Below, in pieces: positions 7,768 through 16,479 of a DNA stretch of 64,000 nucleotides. Location of the stretch: assembly GCA_030680835.1 (NCBI GenBank), contig JAUXUD010000001.1, positions 49,111-113,110 on the forward strand. Reading direction: 5' to 3'. The translations under genes and the position numbers were made by a program. This stretch comes from Bacteroidota bacterium (GTDB lineage: Bacteria; Bacteroidota; Bacteroidia; UKL13-3). The first letter of the stretch is position 1. Each line of letters opens with the position of its first letter. The notes beneath the pieces are model-generated. The model did not search any database. It saw nothing but the letters and a program-made list of their open reading frames with translations, and was not told where the DNA came from.

Positions 7768-8898
7768 TTACAGGTTTCCTCTTTCTTCCTGTTCTCTTTC
7801 TATGGCTTCAAATAATGCTTTAAAATTTCCTTTGCCAAACGATTTTGCACCTTTACGCTGTATGATTTCGTAAAACATGGTGGGCCGGTCCTCAACAGGT
7901 TTGGTAAACAATTGCAACAAATAGCCCTCATCGTCGCGGTCAACCAAAATGCCCAGCTCTTTTAAAGGTTCAACATCTTCTTCAATGGGCCCAACCCGGT
8001 CGAGCAAATCGTCGTAATAGCTCGAAGGCACTTTTAAAAACTCAACCCCACGTGCCATCAGTTGTTTTACTGTAGAAACAATATCCAGGGTTGCAATGGC
8101 CACATGCTGGGTTCCTTCGCCCTCATAAAATTCCAGGTATTCTTCAACCTGCGATTTTCGTTTACCTACTGCAGGCTCATTTATCGGGAATTTTACATAG
8201 CCGTTTCCATTGCTCATTACCTTGCTCATTAAAGCAGAGTATTCGGTTGAAATATCTTTATCATCAAACGACAAAATATTTTTGAAACCCATAACATTTT
8301 CGTAAAAACTTACCCAGGGATTCATCTGGTTCCAGCCTACATTGCCCACGCAATGATCTACATATAACAAACCGGTTGGTTCAGGATTATAAGTACTTTC
8401 CCATTTTCTGAATCCCGGCATAAATACCCCATTATAATTTTTGCGTTCAACAAAAATATGTACCACTTCGCCGTAAGTATGGATTCCGCTCAGCCGTACT
8501 TCGCCGTCTTTATCTGTTAAAGTTACAGGCTCCATATACGATTTGGCCCCTCGTTTCATGGTTTGTTCGTATGCATCATAGGCATCATCCACCCATAAGG
8601 CCAGTACTTTTACACCATCGCCATGCTTCTTGTGGTGTTCGGCAATAGGTCCGTCTGAATGTAATGGTGTGGTAAGCATTAGGCGCATTTTGTTTTGAAC
8701 CAAAACATAGCTGGCGCGGTCCTTAACTCCGGTTTCCGGTCCGGCATAAGCCAGACTTTGAAAGCCAAAAGCCGTTTTATAAAAATGTGCGGCCTGTTTG
8801 GCATTGCCTACGTATAGCTCTACATAATCGGTTCCTTTTAAAGGGAGGAAATCGGTTGTATTGGGAAGGGTTTCAGTGGTTTTTTCCTGAGTTTGCAT
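7768..8898 (-). CDS. hpd: 4-hydroxyphenylpyruvate dioxygenase
   Basis: Non-haem iron dioxygenase of 376 residues that converts 4-hydroxyphenylpyruvate to homogentisate, the second step of tyrosine breakdown. It has two vicinal-oxygen-chelate domains. Candidate iron ligands are His182 (YVDHCVGNV), His265 (GTQHVAIAT) and Glu344 (MFYEIIQRKG). The C-terminal block with DEGYLLQLFTKPVEDRPT is diagnostic of HPPD. The next pathway enzyme, hmgA, is about 1.8 kb upstream on the same strand but separated by unrelated small genes. A TATATTTG element on the minus strand at 8956-8963 is a plausible promoter. Confidence 0.95.
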   Translation of the reverse strand: MQTQEKTTETLPNTTDFLPLKGTDYVELYVGNAKQAAHFYKTAFGFQSLAYAGPETGVKDRASYVLVQNKMRLMLTTPLHSDGPIAEHHKKHGDGVKVLALWVDDAYDAYEQTMKRGAKSYMEPVTLTDKDGEVRLSGIHTYGEVVHIFVERKNYNGVFMPGFRKWESTYNPEPTGLLYVDHCVGNVGWNQMNPWVSFYENVMGFKNILSFDDKDISTEYSALMSKVMSNGNGYVKFPINEPAVGKRKSQVEEYLEFYEGEGTQHVAIATLDIVSTVKQLMARGVEFLKVPSSYYDDLLDRVGPIEEDVEPLKELGILVDRDDEGYLLQLFTKPVEDRPTMFYEIIQRKGAKSFGKGNFKALFEAIEREQEERGNL

Positions 8899-8955
8899 AT
8901 GGTAATCGCTTAATTAATATTTCTATCTGATGTAAAATTATAAAATGTCTAATGG

Positions 8956-8963
8956 CAAATATA
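8956..8963 (-). promoter_or_regulatory. Candidate -7 promoter element of hpd
   Basis: The minus strand reads TATATTTG, an exact TAnnTTTG match, 58 bp upstream of the hpd ATG at 8898. No matching -33 TTTG is evident. Confidence 0.4.
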
Positions 8964-9026
8964 ATTATTATTCGGAATCTAATATTTTAGAATTATTGAA
9001 GCGGTTAGAAAATTATAATTATATGT

Positions 9027-9635
9027 TTATTTTACTAAATCCCAAATTTCATCAATTGATGGTCGGATTCTGATGATTCCATCTTTATAATTTAGCAAAA
9101 TGTGACAATTAATTGGAAAAAAATCTAAATTATATGATACAGCAATATGAACCGGCCGATAGGTTAAATTATTAATAACCAAAGTGTCATATCTTGGAGT
9201 ATCGTACATATGATAGCGCATATTTTTGAAATCAATACTAACTGAATAAGCAAGGTAGGTTGTTGCACTATTTCCCATTTTATATAAATCTAGTGTTATT
9301 GAATCGGTTTTCATATCCTTGAATTTGTAATGCATACATTCCATATAAATATCCTTTATTTCAAAATTACCATAATTTCTTTGTTCATGCAGCGTGTCTT
9401 TTCTAATAAAAATTACGATAAATTTTAGTTCCTCTTTGAGTGTTGATTTGTATTTGCTAAAAATAACAGTATCGCCAACATGATAATTAAATAAAATTGT
9501 ATCTGAAGCAGATAGATTGAGATTAACTATTGTTTTTTTTGCTGGAGTAGGTTCAGATATTTTTTTATTACATGCCGTAATATTTAATAATACAATAATT
9601 ATAATGAAATTATTAATATGTTTGAAATATTTCAT
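9027..9635 (-). CDS. Hypothetical lipoprotein
   Basis: Protein of 202 residues whose N-terminus MKYFKHINNFIIIIVLLNITAC is a lipoprotein signal with Cys22. No domain is recognised; the rest alternates short beta-like segments and ends IIRIRPSIDEIWDLVK. ATG at 9635 is preferred to the TTG two codons earlier. The start overlaps the end of the next upstream lipoprotein gene by 23 bases, so the two form one unit. Base composition is clearly more AT-rich than that of the flanking hpd and hmgA. Confidence 0.7.
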   Translation of the reverse strand: MKYFKHINNFIIIIVLLNITACNKKISEPTPAKKTIVNLNLSASDTILFNYHVGDTVIFSKYKSTLKEELKFIVIFIRKDTLHEQRNYGNFEIKDIYMECMHYKFKDMKTDSITLDLYKMGNSATTYLAYSVSIDFKNMRYHMYDTPRYDTLVINNLTYRPVHIAVSYNLDFFPINCHILLNYKDGIIRIRPSIDEIWDLVK

Positions 9636-10221
9636 TTCCAATTTTGATATAATTTATACCACTTTTGTATCCATAATATAAATACGAAGTAGTATCGTTC
9701 TTAGAATTATTAACTTTATTAATGTAATAAAAAGTGATTCCATTTAAAGTAATTGAGTCCTGATAATTTAATGAGTTTATGTTCCCGATAAAAACAATTG
9801 CAGTTGTAAATTCTTTGTTTTTAATTTTAAAATATAAAGTGGGTCTCCTAGCCGCATTTGTGTAAACCTCTCCGCTGAGCAGTTTAATAGTTACTTTATT
9901 TAAATTGTCTGAATAATTTAAAACATAAGTCTGATCCAAAACTTTTGCACCTGGACAACCAGAAAGTTCTTCATGTTTTATGGGTCTGACAGAATCCCCT
10001 CTAAAACCACCAGAACCTGATAAATGCAAAGTGTCAATCAAAACTCCATTTACAAAATGCAATAGTGAAATAACTTCATTCCCTTTATAAAAAAAGGCAT
10101 CAATTTCAGTTTGAGAAAGAGGATTCCCAGCCACATCACTTTTTTGATCGCATCCTGTTTTTTTACAACTTATTAATAAAGTAGTAAAACAAAATATTAT
10201 TAAATAATTCGCTTTGATCAT
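9613..10221 (-). CDS. Hypothetical lipoprotein
   Basis: Protein of 202 residues with lipoprotein signal MIKANYLIIFCFTTLLISC (Cys19) followed by KKTGCDQKSD. I recognise no family. The body is probably beta-rich, with repeated YINKVNN/IKIGN-type segments. It overlaps the downstream lipoprotein gene and begins nine bases after the DUF2442 gene, so all three on the minus strand are probably transcribed together. It belongs to the AT-rich block separating hpd from hmgA. Confidence 0.7.
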   Translation of the reverse strand: MIKANYLIIFCFTTLLISCKKTGCDQKSDVAGNPLSQTEIDAFFYKGNEVISLLHFVNGVLIDTLHLSGSGGFRGDSVRPIKHEELSGCPGAKVLDQTYVLNYSDNLNKVTIKLLSGEVYTNAARRPTLYFKIKNKEFTTAIVFIGNINSLNYQDSITLNGITFYYINKVNNSKNDTTSYLYYGYKSGINYIKIGNEIFQTY

Positions 10222-10230
10222 TAAAAAATA

Positions 10231-10533
10231 TTATAAATTTATTGATTGGGAAAGTGATTCATTATAGCCTATTGACCGATCCAAATTATTAAAATACAAG
10301 TCCTCCAAATGAAAAATCATATCCCAATTTTCACCCCAAACAATATTTCCACCATCTAATTTAAATTTTTTAAATTCGGTAAGTTCTAAATACTTTGTAA
10401 TCATTGGATTCTGCCGACTTTTCAAGAATGGTTCAAAATCAACAATCCGATTTGTTCCATCCGAAAAATGCAATTCTAGTTTAAATTCAGAAATGTAATT
10501 AGCATTTTCAAGATTGATAATGATAGATTTCAT
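10231..10533 (-). CDS. DUF2442 domain-containing protein
   Basis: Cytoplasmic protein of 100 residues without signal or membrane segment. The pattern LELHFSDGTNRIVDFEPFL followed by FKKFKLDGGNIVWGENWDMIFHLEDLY matches DUF2442, a small fold often found beside DUF4160 proteins or toxin-antitoxin-like genes. No DUF4160 partner is visible; upstream there is only a 33-codon ORF that overlaps its start. The function of DUF2442 is unknown. Confidence 0.75.
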   Translation of the reverse strand: MKSIIINLENANYISEFKLELHFSDGTNRIVDFEPFLKSRQNPMITKYLELTEFKKFKLDGGNIVWGENWDMIFHLEDLYFNNLDRSIGYNESLSQSINL

Positions 10534-10609
10534 CGACTAAATGTTTTATGTATCCTTCAATTTCAACTATTGCTTCAAATATGTGAATTAATCCCTGCTT
10601 ATTTTTCAT
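10508..10609 (-). CDS. Possible 33-codon ORF overlapping the DUF2442 gene
   Basis: ATG at 10607-10609 to TGA at 10508-10510 gives MKNKQGLIHIFEAIVEIEGY plus 13 residues. It ends 26 bases inside the DUF2442 gene, a pattern typical of translational coupling, and the amphipathic helix-like composition is compatible with coding. An in-frame stop lies just upstream, so it is either a real microprotein, the tail of a decayed partner gene, or chance. Confidence 0.25.
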   Translation of the reverse strand: MKNKQGLIHIFEAIVEIEGYIKHLVDEIYHYQS

Positions 10610-10635
10610 AAATAAGTATTTTTTGCTTATTTTTC

Positions 10636-10668
10636 AACTCTCATTTCCCATATCTCATCTCTTTCCTA
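10636..10668 (-). repeat. Heptamer-like array directly after the hmgA stop
   Basis: On the minus strand, directly after the hmgA TAA, the sequence reads GAAAGAG ATGAGAT ATGGGAA ATGAGAG, four imperfect 7-base units. The same ATGGGAAATGAG type of unit follows the DinB-protein gene at 23946-23992. Confidence 0.65.
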
Positions 10669-11826
10669 TTACTCCACCCAACTCTTATAATAGGATGGGT
10701 CTTCCATATCCATTGCAGCCTGGGTAATCTTAAGCGGATGAAACGGGTCAATCATAACTGCCAGTTCTTTGGTTTCGGTTTTGCCAATTGATTTTTCGGC
10801 CATGCCCGGGTGCGGACCATGCGGAATGCCTTTGGGATGTAAACTGATCATGCCGCGTTCAACATGTTTGCGGCTCATAAAATCACCATCCACGTAATAC
10901 AAAACTTCATCACTATCCACATTGCTGTGGTTGTATGGTGCCGGAATAGAAAGCGGGTGGTAATCGTACATGCGGGGAACGAATGAACAGATTACAAAAT
11001 TATGGCCTTCAAAAGTTTGGTGTATCGGAGGCGGCATGTGAATGCGTCCGGTTATGGGTTCATAATTATGTATGCTGAACCCATACGGATACTGGTAACC
11101 ATCCCAACCCACTGCATCAAAGGGATGCGTGGCATAGGTATATGGATAAATCATATCCTGTTTTTTTATCAGTACTTTAAAGTCGCCGGTTTCATCGTGC
11201 GTTTCCAGGTTTTCGGGCAGTTTGATATCGCGTTCGCAATAGGGCGAATGTTCCAAAAACTGTCCGAATTGGTTCAGGTAACGTTTTGGGGGCCTGATGG
11301 GAGAGAAGCTCTCGGTAATAAACAGGCGGTTATTTTCACTATCAAATTCCATTTGATAAATCACGCCACGGGGTACTACCAGGTAGTCGCCATATTCGAA
11401 ATGGATGGTGCCGTATAAGGTTTTGAGTTTGCCGCTGCCTTCATGGATAAAAATAACTTCGTCGGCATCGGCATTTTTATAATAATAATCTGTCATGCTT
11501 TTGCGTGGTGCTGCCGAAATCAGATACACATCATTATTAAAGAGCGTAATCACCCTTGATTTTAAATAATCATCGTTGGGTTCAGTTTTAAAAGTTAAAA
11601 AACTACGATTCTGAAGATTTTTTTCCAAAGCAGCTTTGGGTTCAACAGAATACGCTTCGCCTATTTTTTTCACCAAAGTTGGTGGGTGACAGTGGTAAAC
11701 CAATGAATACAAACTGCTAAATCCTTCCGTAGAAATGAGTTCTTCGGCATACAAACTGCCATCGGGTTTTCTAAACTGGGTATGTCGTTTTTCGGGTAAT
11801 TTCCCTGATTTGTGATAAAAAGGCAT
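10669..11826 (-). CDS. hmgA: Homogentisate 1,2-dioxygenase
   Basis: Iron enzyme of 385 residues that opens the homogentisate ring to maleylacetoacetate, the step after hpd. The cupin core holds candidate ligands His300 and Asp306/Glu307 (YNHSNVDSDEVLYY) and His336 (HPKGIPHGPHPG), equivalent to the His/Glu/His set of human HGD. The protein is shorter than the ~440-residue animal enzyme, as is usual for Bacteroidota. No fumarylacetoacetase gene is in the window, so the pathway is completed elsewhere. Confidence 0.93.
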   Translation of the reverse strand: MPFYHKSGKLPEKRHTQFRKPDGSLYAEELISTEGFSSLYSLVYHCHPPTLVKKIGEAYSVEPKAALEKNLQNRSFLTFKTEPNDDYLKSRVITLFNNDVYLISAAPRKSMTDYYYKNADADEVIFIHEGSGKLKTLYGTIHFEYGDYLVVPRGVIYQMEFDSENNRLFITESFSPIRPPKRYLNQFGQFLEHSPYCERDIKLPENLETHDETGDFKVLIKKQDMIYPYTYATHPFDAVGWDGYQYPYGFSIHNYEPITGRIHMPPPIHQTFEGHNFVICSFVPRMYDYHPLSIPAPYNHSNVDSDEVLYYVDGDFMSRKHVERGMISLHPKGIPHGPHPGMAEKSIGKTETKELAVMIDPFHPLKITQAAMDMEDPSYYKSWVE

Positions 11827-11962
11827 ATTTCTGTTTAATTATTGTTTTAAGTTTGAAAAATAATTGGTTCAATGCAATTTGTTTTCTTTTTATTGTGACT
11901 ATTAATTATCCACCAAAGTGAAAACAGCGCAGATCCCTTTTTTAAAATTCAAAAATAATCAA

Positions 11963-12982
11963 ATGCAATTGAATACATTCACAAAACCGCTAATTTTTAT
12001 CAGTCTGATCTTGATCCTTGTAAGTTGCAATGATGTAAATAACACAAAAACCAATGATTCAAAAAGTGACAGCATTCTGAAAACAGAGCGTTTAAAAGAC
12101 CTGAGCGGACAAATTGAACGCAATCCAGAGAATGCGGAGTTATTGTATCAGCGGGCACAGATTTACTTTAATGATAAGTATTTAAATAAGGCTGAAGCTG
12201 ATATGGAGACAGCTATTCAGACTGATTCCATGAATCCCATCTATCATTTCAACCTGGCGCGCATTCAATACGCAATGAACAAAACCATACTTGCAGCCCA
12301 ACATTATGAAAAGGCAATTGCGTTAAAACCCGATTACCAGGATGCCAAATTAAAACTTGCCGATTTATATTTTGTGGTTAAGGAGCATCAAAAATCGGTT
12401 CAGCTTTTAAATAACGCACTAACTGCCGACAAGAGCAATTCGTATATTTATCACATGCTGGGAATGAATTTTAAAGAAACCGGCGATACGGCCAGAGCCA
12501 TTTATCATTTTCAAACAGCGGTAGAAAACGATCCTGCCGATTATGAATCAACTTTATATATTGCCAACTTATACGCAGCACAAGGCAGAAAAATTGCGTT
12601 TGAATATTATAATGCGGCATTAAAATTAAGGACGAAAGGTACCGATGCCTTGTTTGCAAGAGCTGTTTTTGCCCAAAAGTGTAAAATGTATAAACAGGCT
12701 CTTATGGATTATCGCAGGGTGATTGATATTGAACCCGGAAATTATCTGGCATACTATAATGTTGGGTATATTAATTTTGAGAATAAAATGTTTGATGAAG
12801 CATTGCGAAACTGGGATATCTGTATCCGGATGAATCCCAATTACGGGAACGCTTTTTATATGAAGGGTTTGACCTGCGAAATATTGAATAATAATACAGA
12901 GGCATTAATTAACTATAAAAAGGCTATTGAATTAGAGCCCGAAAATAATTTATTTAATGAGGGTTTAATGAGAATAAAATAG
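11963..12982 (+). CDS. Tetratricopeptide repeat lipoprotein
   Basis: Protein of 339 residues. ATG at 11963 gives a lipoprotein signal MQLNTFTKPLIFISLILILV ending SC (Cys22); the GTG at 11918 would add 15 implausible residues ahead of the signal. From residue ~45 to the end there are eight or more TPR units, for example YHFNLARIQYAMNKTILAAQHYEKAIALKP and LAYYNVGYINFENKMFDEALRNWDICIRMNP. It probably works as an outer- or inner-membrane-anchored protein-interaction scaffold. No operon partner is visible: hmgA is divergent and the next gene is convergent behind a strong terminator. Confidence 0.85.
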   Translation: MQLNTFTKPLIFISLILILVSCNDVNNTKTNDSKSDSILKTERLKDLSGQIERNPENAELLYQRAQIYFNDKYLNKAEADMETAIQTDSMNPIYHFNLARIQYAMNKTILAAQHYEKAIALKPDYQDAKLKLADLYFVVKEHQKSVQLLNNALTADKSNSYIYHMLGMNFKETGDTARAIYHFQTAVENDPADYESTLYIANLYAAQGRKIAFEYYNAALKLRTKGTDALFARAVFAQKCKMYKQALMDYRRVIDIEPGNYLAYYNVGYINFENKMFDEALRNWDICIRMNPNYGNAFYMKGLTCEILNNNTEALINYKKAIELEPENNLFNEGLMRIK

Positions 12983-13011
12983 TTAGCGCTGAAAAATAAA
13001 AATTTTAAAAT

Positions 13012-13052
13012 AAAAAAGCCTCTCCGGAATGATCGGGAGAGGCTTTTTTATT
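13012..13052. terminator. Bidirectional intrinsic terminator
   Basis: GCCTCTCC (13018-13025) pairs with GGAGAGGC (13036-13043), with an A-run before and a T-run after, so it works in both directions. It lies between the convergent TPR lipoprotein and outer-membrane protein genes. Confidence 0.9.
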
Positions 13053-13751
13053 TTAATTTTTATTATTGTTTTTTCCTATATAGTAAAACAATCCCAGAGT
13101 GGGTGTCATTGTATTGATGTTGATTCCAATATCACTTGTTGTAGTTTTAGTTGTAGTAGGGCCTGCAGTTGTTTCTGAACTCATACTGTTGTAACCAATA
13201 AAATTGGCCAATGCGAAGTCTATTCCCCACTTTTCTGATGGGAAAAAAGTGAATCCGGGGGTAATATTGAAGCCTATAAGTGTAGCCTTTTGGTCAGGTA
13301 TTGCAATAAGTGCAGGTGGTGTTCCTGTTACATAAAAATCCGATATAGTCATGGATCCATAATTAAAAGCACCTTGACCCCACATCTTAAATTTATCAGA
13401 AACATCCATATATTTCCTTGCAAACAGAATAATATCAAAGCCCGAAGTCTTGGTATCCCATTTAAAGGAACCAGAAGAATTTGGAGATGTACTACTTCCA
13501 TAATCAACGCCCAGCCCAACAGCAAGTCCGTCCATAATAAAATACCCACCAATAACTTGAAACATCATGGTGGAAGATTTCACGTCGGCAGGAGTAACTG
13601 CAGGAGGTACCGGAGCGGGAGTAATCTTCTTACTTGTGGTAGTAGAAGTATACCCAATATTACCACCTAACATAATTGAACCAGCACCCGTTTGTGCGTT
13701 AGCAAAAGTTCCAACCATTGCCGTTGCAAGAATTAAAAATGTTTTTTTCAT
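13053..13751 (-). CDS. Outer-membrane beta-barrel protein
   Basis: Protein of 232 residues with signal peptide MKKTFLILATAMVGTFANAQ (cut near residue 19-20), then alternating amphipathic strands rich in Gly and aromatics (GSIMLGGNIGY, VGLGVDYG, GFNITPGFTFF) ending in LGLFYYIGKNNNKN. This is the small OmpA-like/porin-like barrel type common in Bacteroidota. No ligand can be named. A full TTTG / TATATTTG promoter lies upstream (13785-13816), suggesting strong expression. Confidence 0.8.
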   Translation of the reverse strand: MKKTFLILATAMVGTFANAQTGAGSIMLGGNIGYTSTTTSKKITPAPVPPAVTPADVKSSTMMFQVIGGYFIMDGLAVGLGVDYGSSTSPNSSGSFKWDTKTSGFDIILFARKYMDVSDKFKMWGQGAFNYGSMTISDFYVTGTPPALIAIPDQKATLIGFNITPGFTFFPSEKWGIDFALANFIGYNSMSSETTAGPTTTKTTTSDIGININTMTPTLGLFYYIGKNNNKN

Positions 13752-13784
13752 AATAATTAAGTTTGGTTTTATTTTTTACCATTT

Positions 13785-13816
13785 CAAATATATACGGTGT
13801 TTTTTTAATTGACAAA
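13785..13816 (-). promoter_or_regulatory. Bacteroidota-type promoter of the outer-membrane protein gene
   Basis: On the minus strand a TTTG -33 element (13813-13816) and a TATATTTG -7 element (13785-13792) are separated by 20 bases, matching the Bacteroidota primary-sigma consensus. The gene start is 34 bases downstream. It is the best-formed promoter I found in the window. Confidence 0.7.
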
Positions 13817-14004
13817 GGATTTTAAGTGAAATTATTTTAACTATATTTTAACATTAATTTGTTAATTTTTTATTAATAGTAGAATAAGAGCAAAAAATAT
13901 TTATTTGATAATGTTGGTGTTAATGCATATTATTTAAATGTTTGACCGAAGTATTGGTTTTCTTTATCATTATGTCGTACCCTTTGCCAAACCAAAACAA
14001 ATCT

Positions 14005-14628
14005 ATGAAAAACATCATTAAAAAAACATTGGGGGCAACAATCCTTTCAATTTTTAGTCTTATGAGTGCAAATGCACAAACACACGACATTAGCCTTAAT
14101 CTGGCTCCGATTGCATTTAGCAATTACAGTGGTAACTATTTTTTTAACCTAACCGACAAAACCGCAGTGGGTGGAGTAATTGGTTATCAAAATCTGGAAA
14201 TGACATCAACAAGTTCATTTTCTACTACACCCTTAAAGTACACTTATGGTGGATTTTACCTTGCTCCTGAAGGCAGGTATTATTTCAATCCATCGGATGC
14301 AAACGACGGATACTTTATTGGTGGTTATTTAAAATTCCGCAGTATGGGTACATCAGGCAATGCATTGTCAGGCCTTGATATTGATGGTACCTATAAAGAG
14401 TACGATTCAAGAAACACTGGAATTTCATTAGGTCTTACATCGGGAAGAATGTTCGTTACTGATTTTGGTCTAACTATTTCTACCTGGGCAGGTATTGGAT
14501 ATTATTTGTATGACAAAGAGACTTTTACCAACAACTTTAAACCAGACCCAACATTCTCATTAGATACAAATCTTCCTTCACTTGATTTTCGTGTAGGTAT
14601 AAATGTTGGTTACAGAATAGGTATGTAA
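14005..14628 (+). CDS. Outer-membrane beta-barrel protein
   Basis: Protein of 207 residues. ATG at 14005 is chosen because it begins the signal peptide MKNIIKKTLGATILSIFSLM ending SANAQ (cut near residue 25). The mature part has repeated aromatic/Gly strands (VGGVIGYQNLEM, YGGFYLAPEGRYYF, VGINVGYRIGM), typical of an eight-stranded barrel. It is divergent from the preceding barrel gene across about 250 bp. A TACCCTTTG element about 20 bases upstream resembles a -7 box. The two barrels are similar in type, not obviously recent duplicates. Confidence 0.78.
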   Translation: MKNIIKKTLGATILSIFSLMSANAQTHDISLNLAPIAFSNYSGNYFFNLTDKTAVGGVIGYQNLEMTSTSSFSTTPLKYTYGGFYLAPEGRYYFNPSDANDGYFIGGYLKFRSMGTSGNALSGLDIDGTYKEYDSRNTGISLGLTSGRMFVTDFGLTISTWAGIGYYLYDKETFTNNFKPDPTFSLDTNLPSLDFRVGINVGYRIGM

Positions 14629-14650
14629 TTTATCCGGTAAACAACTTATA

Positions 14651-14690
14651 AAAAAGAGACCGCTCCAAAAAATTGGAGCGGTCTCTTTTT
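14651..14690. terminator. Bidirectional intrinsic terminator
   Basis: An 18-bp perfect stem (14651-14668 with 14673-14690) encloses a 4-base AAAA loop, with A-tract and T-tract at the ends. It separates the convergent outer-membrane protein and porX genes. Confidence 0.93.
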
Positions 14691-14711
14691 TATAGTATTA
14701 ATACCAAATGA

Positions 14712-16262
14712 TTATTTCGTTTCCAAAACAACAAAAGGAACAATCATTTCTTCCAAACTGATACCTCCATGCTGAAATGAATTGGTGTACATATTTACAT
14801 GGTAATTGTAATTATTGGGATAAGCCATAAAATCTTCACCTGTGGCAAATACATAACTGGTGCTTACATTTTGTTTAGGTAAAAATATGTCGGCGGGATT
14901 GCGGATAGCAAACAGTTCTTTTTCATTATAATTTAAATTGCGACCTTGCTTATAACGCAGATTGGTACTTGTACTGCGATCGCCTACAATTTTTACGGGA
15001 TTGTTAACTCTTATTGAACCATGGTCGGTTGTTAATATAATACGTGCTTTTTTGCTTGCTATTTTTTTAATGGCTTCCAGCAAAGGAGAGTGTTCAAACC
15101 AGCTTGCAGTGATGCTCCGATATGCAGCTTCATCTTCGGCAAGCTCTTTCATTACGTTCATTTCGGTTCGTGCATGACTGAGCATATCTACAAAATTGTA
15201 AACAATTACATTAAATGCATTATGAAACAAATTGGGAATTTGTTCAACCAGGTTTTTACCGGCACCCAAATTGGTAATTTTGGTATATGAGAAATTTTCT
15301 TTAAAACCCAATCTTTGCAAATGCCGGCCTATTAAGTCTTCTTCGTGAACATTTTTTCCTTCGTCATCTTCTTCATTCACCCATAAATTCGGATAAATTT
15401 TTTCAATCTCACTGGGCATCATGCCGGCAAACAGACTATTACGCGCATAATGGGTAGTAGTTGGCAAAATGGTCATATAAACATCATCAAGCACAATGTT
15501 AAAATAATCTGCCAACTGGTTTTGAACCACTTTCCACTGATCGTAACGGAGGTTATCAATTAACAGCAAAAAAGTAGGAACATCATCTTTTAAATATGCC
15601 GGCAGATGCTTGTTTAAAACCGTATGACTCATTAATGGCGTTTTTGCATCCGGCTTTTTTACAAAATTTACAAAATTGTCTTTTACAAACTTTGTCCATC
15701 CGTTATTGGCATCCCTTTTTTGCATTGCCAGAATTTCATCCATTCCTGTTTCGCCCGATTTTGCGAGTTCGAGTTCCCAATAAACCAGTTTACGATACAT
15801 TTGAACCCAGCCTTCAAAGTCGTTCACATCCATCATTTCCATACTCAGCTGCCTGAATTCCTGCTGATAGTTTTGGGCTGTTTTTTCTGTAACCAGTTGT
15901 TTGCCATCTAAAATACGTTTCAGTGAAAGCAATATCTGACTGCTGTTTACCGGTTTTATCAAATAATCTGCAATCTGGTTCCCGATGGCATCTTCCATAA
16001 TATGTTCCTCTTCACTTTTGGTAATCATAATCACCGGAACATCGGGTTGCATGGATTTTATTTGCGACAGGGTTTCAATCCCACTGATACCCGGCATGTT
16101 TTCATCTAAAAAAATTACATCATATTTTTTTATTTTCACCTGCTCCAGGGCATCCGTCCCATTGGTTACCTTATCAACGGTATAACCTTTGTTTGTTAAA
16201 AAAAGTATATGGGGTTTTAATAAGTCAATTTCATCATCAGCCCATAAAATATTTACGTTCAT
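14712..16262 (-). CDS. porX: PorX: response regulator with PglZ domain, T9SS regulator
   Basis: Protein of 516 residues. An N-terminal receiver domain (1-120) has acidic residues D9, D10 and E11, phospho-acceptor Asp53 (IFLDENMPG) and Lys103. A helical linker follows, then a PglZ/alkaline-phosphatase-like domain from about residue 210 with metal-site motifs LLLIDNLRYDQW (D236), LPTTTHYARNS (around 267-275) and LTTDHGS. This combination is PorX, partner of histidine kinase PorY, which controls type IX secretion genes in Porphyromonas and gliding Bacteroidota; its PglZ part has reported phosphodiesterase activity. No porY is in the window. Confidence 0.92.
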   Translation of the reverse strand: MNVNILWADDEIDLLKPHILFLTNKGYTVDKVTNGTDALEQVKIKKYDVIFLDENMPGISGIETLSQIKSMQPDVPVIMITKSEEEHIMEDAIGNQIADYLIKPVNSSQILLSLKRILDGKQLVTEKTAQNYQQEFRQLSMEMMDVNDFEGWVQMYRKLVYWELELAKSGETGMDEILAMQKRDANNGWTKFVKDNFVNFVKKPDAKTPLMSHTVLNKHLPAYLKDDVPTFLLLIDNLRYDQWKVVQNQLADYFNIVLDDVYMTILPTTTHYARNSLFAGMMPSEIEKIYPNLWVNEEDDEGKNVHEEDLIGRHLQRLGFKENFSYTKITNLGAGKNLVEQIPNLFHNAFNVIVYNFVDMLSHARTEMNVMKELAEDEAAYRSITASWFEHSPLLEAIKKIASKKARIILTTDHGSIRVNNPVKIVGDRSTSTNLRYKQGRNLNYNEKELFAIRNPADIFLPKQNVSTSYVFATGEDFMAYPNNYNYHVNMYTNSFQHGGISLEEMIVPFVVLETK

Positions 16263-16296
16263 TTATTTTAATTATTAGTGTTTGTCAATTGAGTTG

Positions 16297-16420
16297 AGAG
16301 TCTGGGCTAGAATGACCCCTGGCAAGGCATGCGAGTAACCAAAAAGCGCAGTGTGCTGGTGTACATGAGCATTTTTGGTGACGAGCATAACGCCGCCAGG
16401 GGGTATTATAGACAGACTCT
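16297..16420. repeat. 124-bp imperfect long palindrome, candidate mobile repeat or structured RNA
   Basis: Nested inverted arms: AGAGTCTG (16297-16304) with CAGACTCT (16413-16420), CCCCTGGC (16316-16323) with GCCAGGGG (16395-16402), and ACCAAAAA (16338-16345) with TTTTTGGT (16372-16379), with further partial pairing between. The interior is clearly more GC-rich than the surrounding spacer. It fills the middle of the divergent porX / HD-protein promoter region. No ORF fits it. It may be a REP/MITE-like element or a structured leader RNA. Confidence 0.7.
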
Positions 16421-16479
16421 AATTATTGTTTTTTGAAGCTTGCAAATTAACGAATTAGCAGAACTAATCATTCAAAAGT

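Noticed and set aside
11002..11418. 138-codon plus-strand ORF opposite hmgA
   Set aside because: Antisense shadow of a clearly conserved enzyme; no family match or signal.
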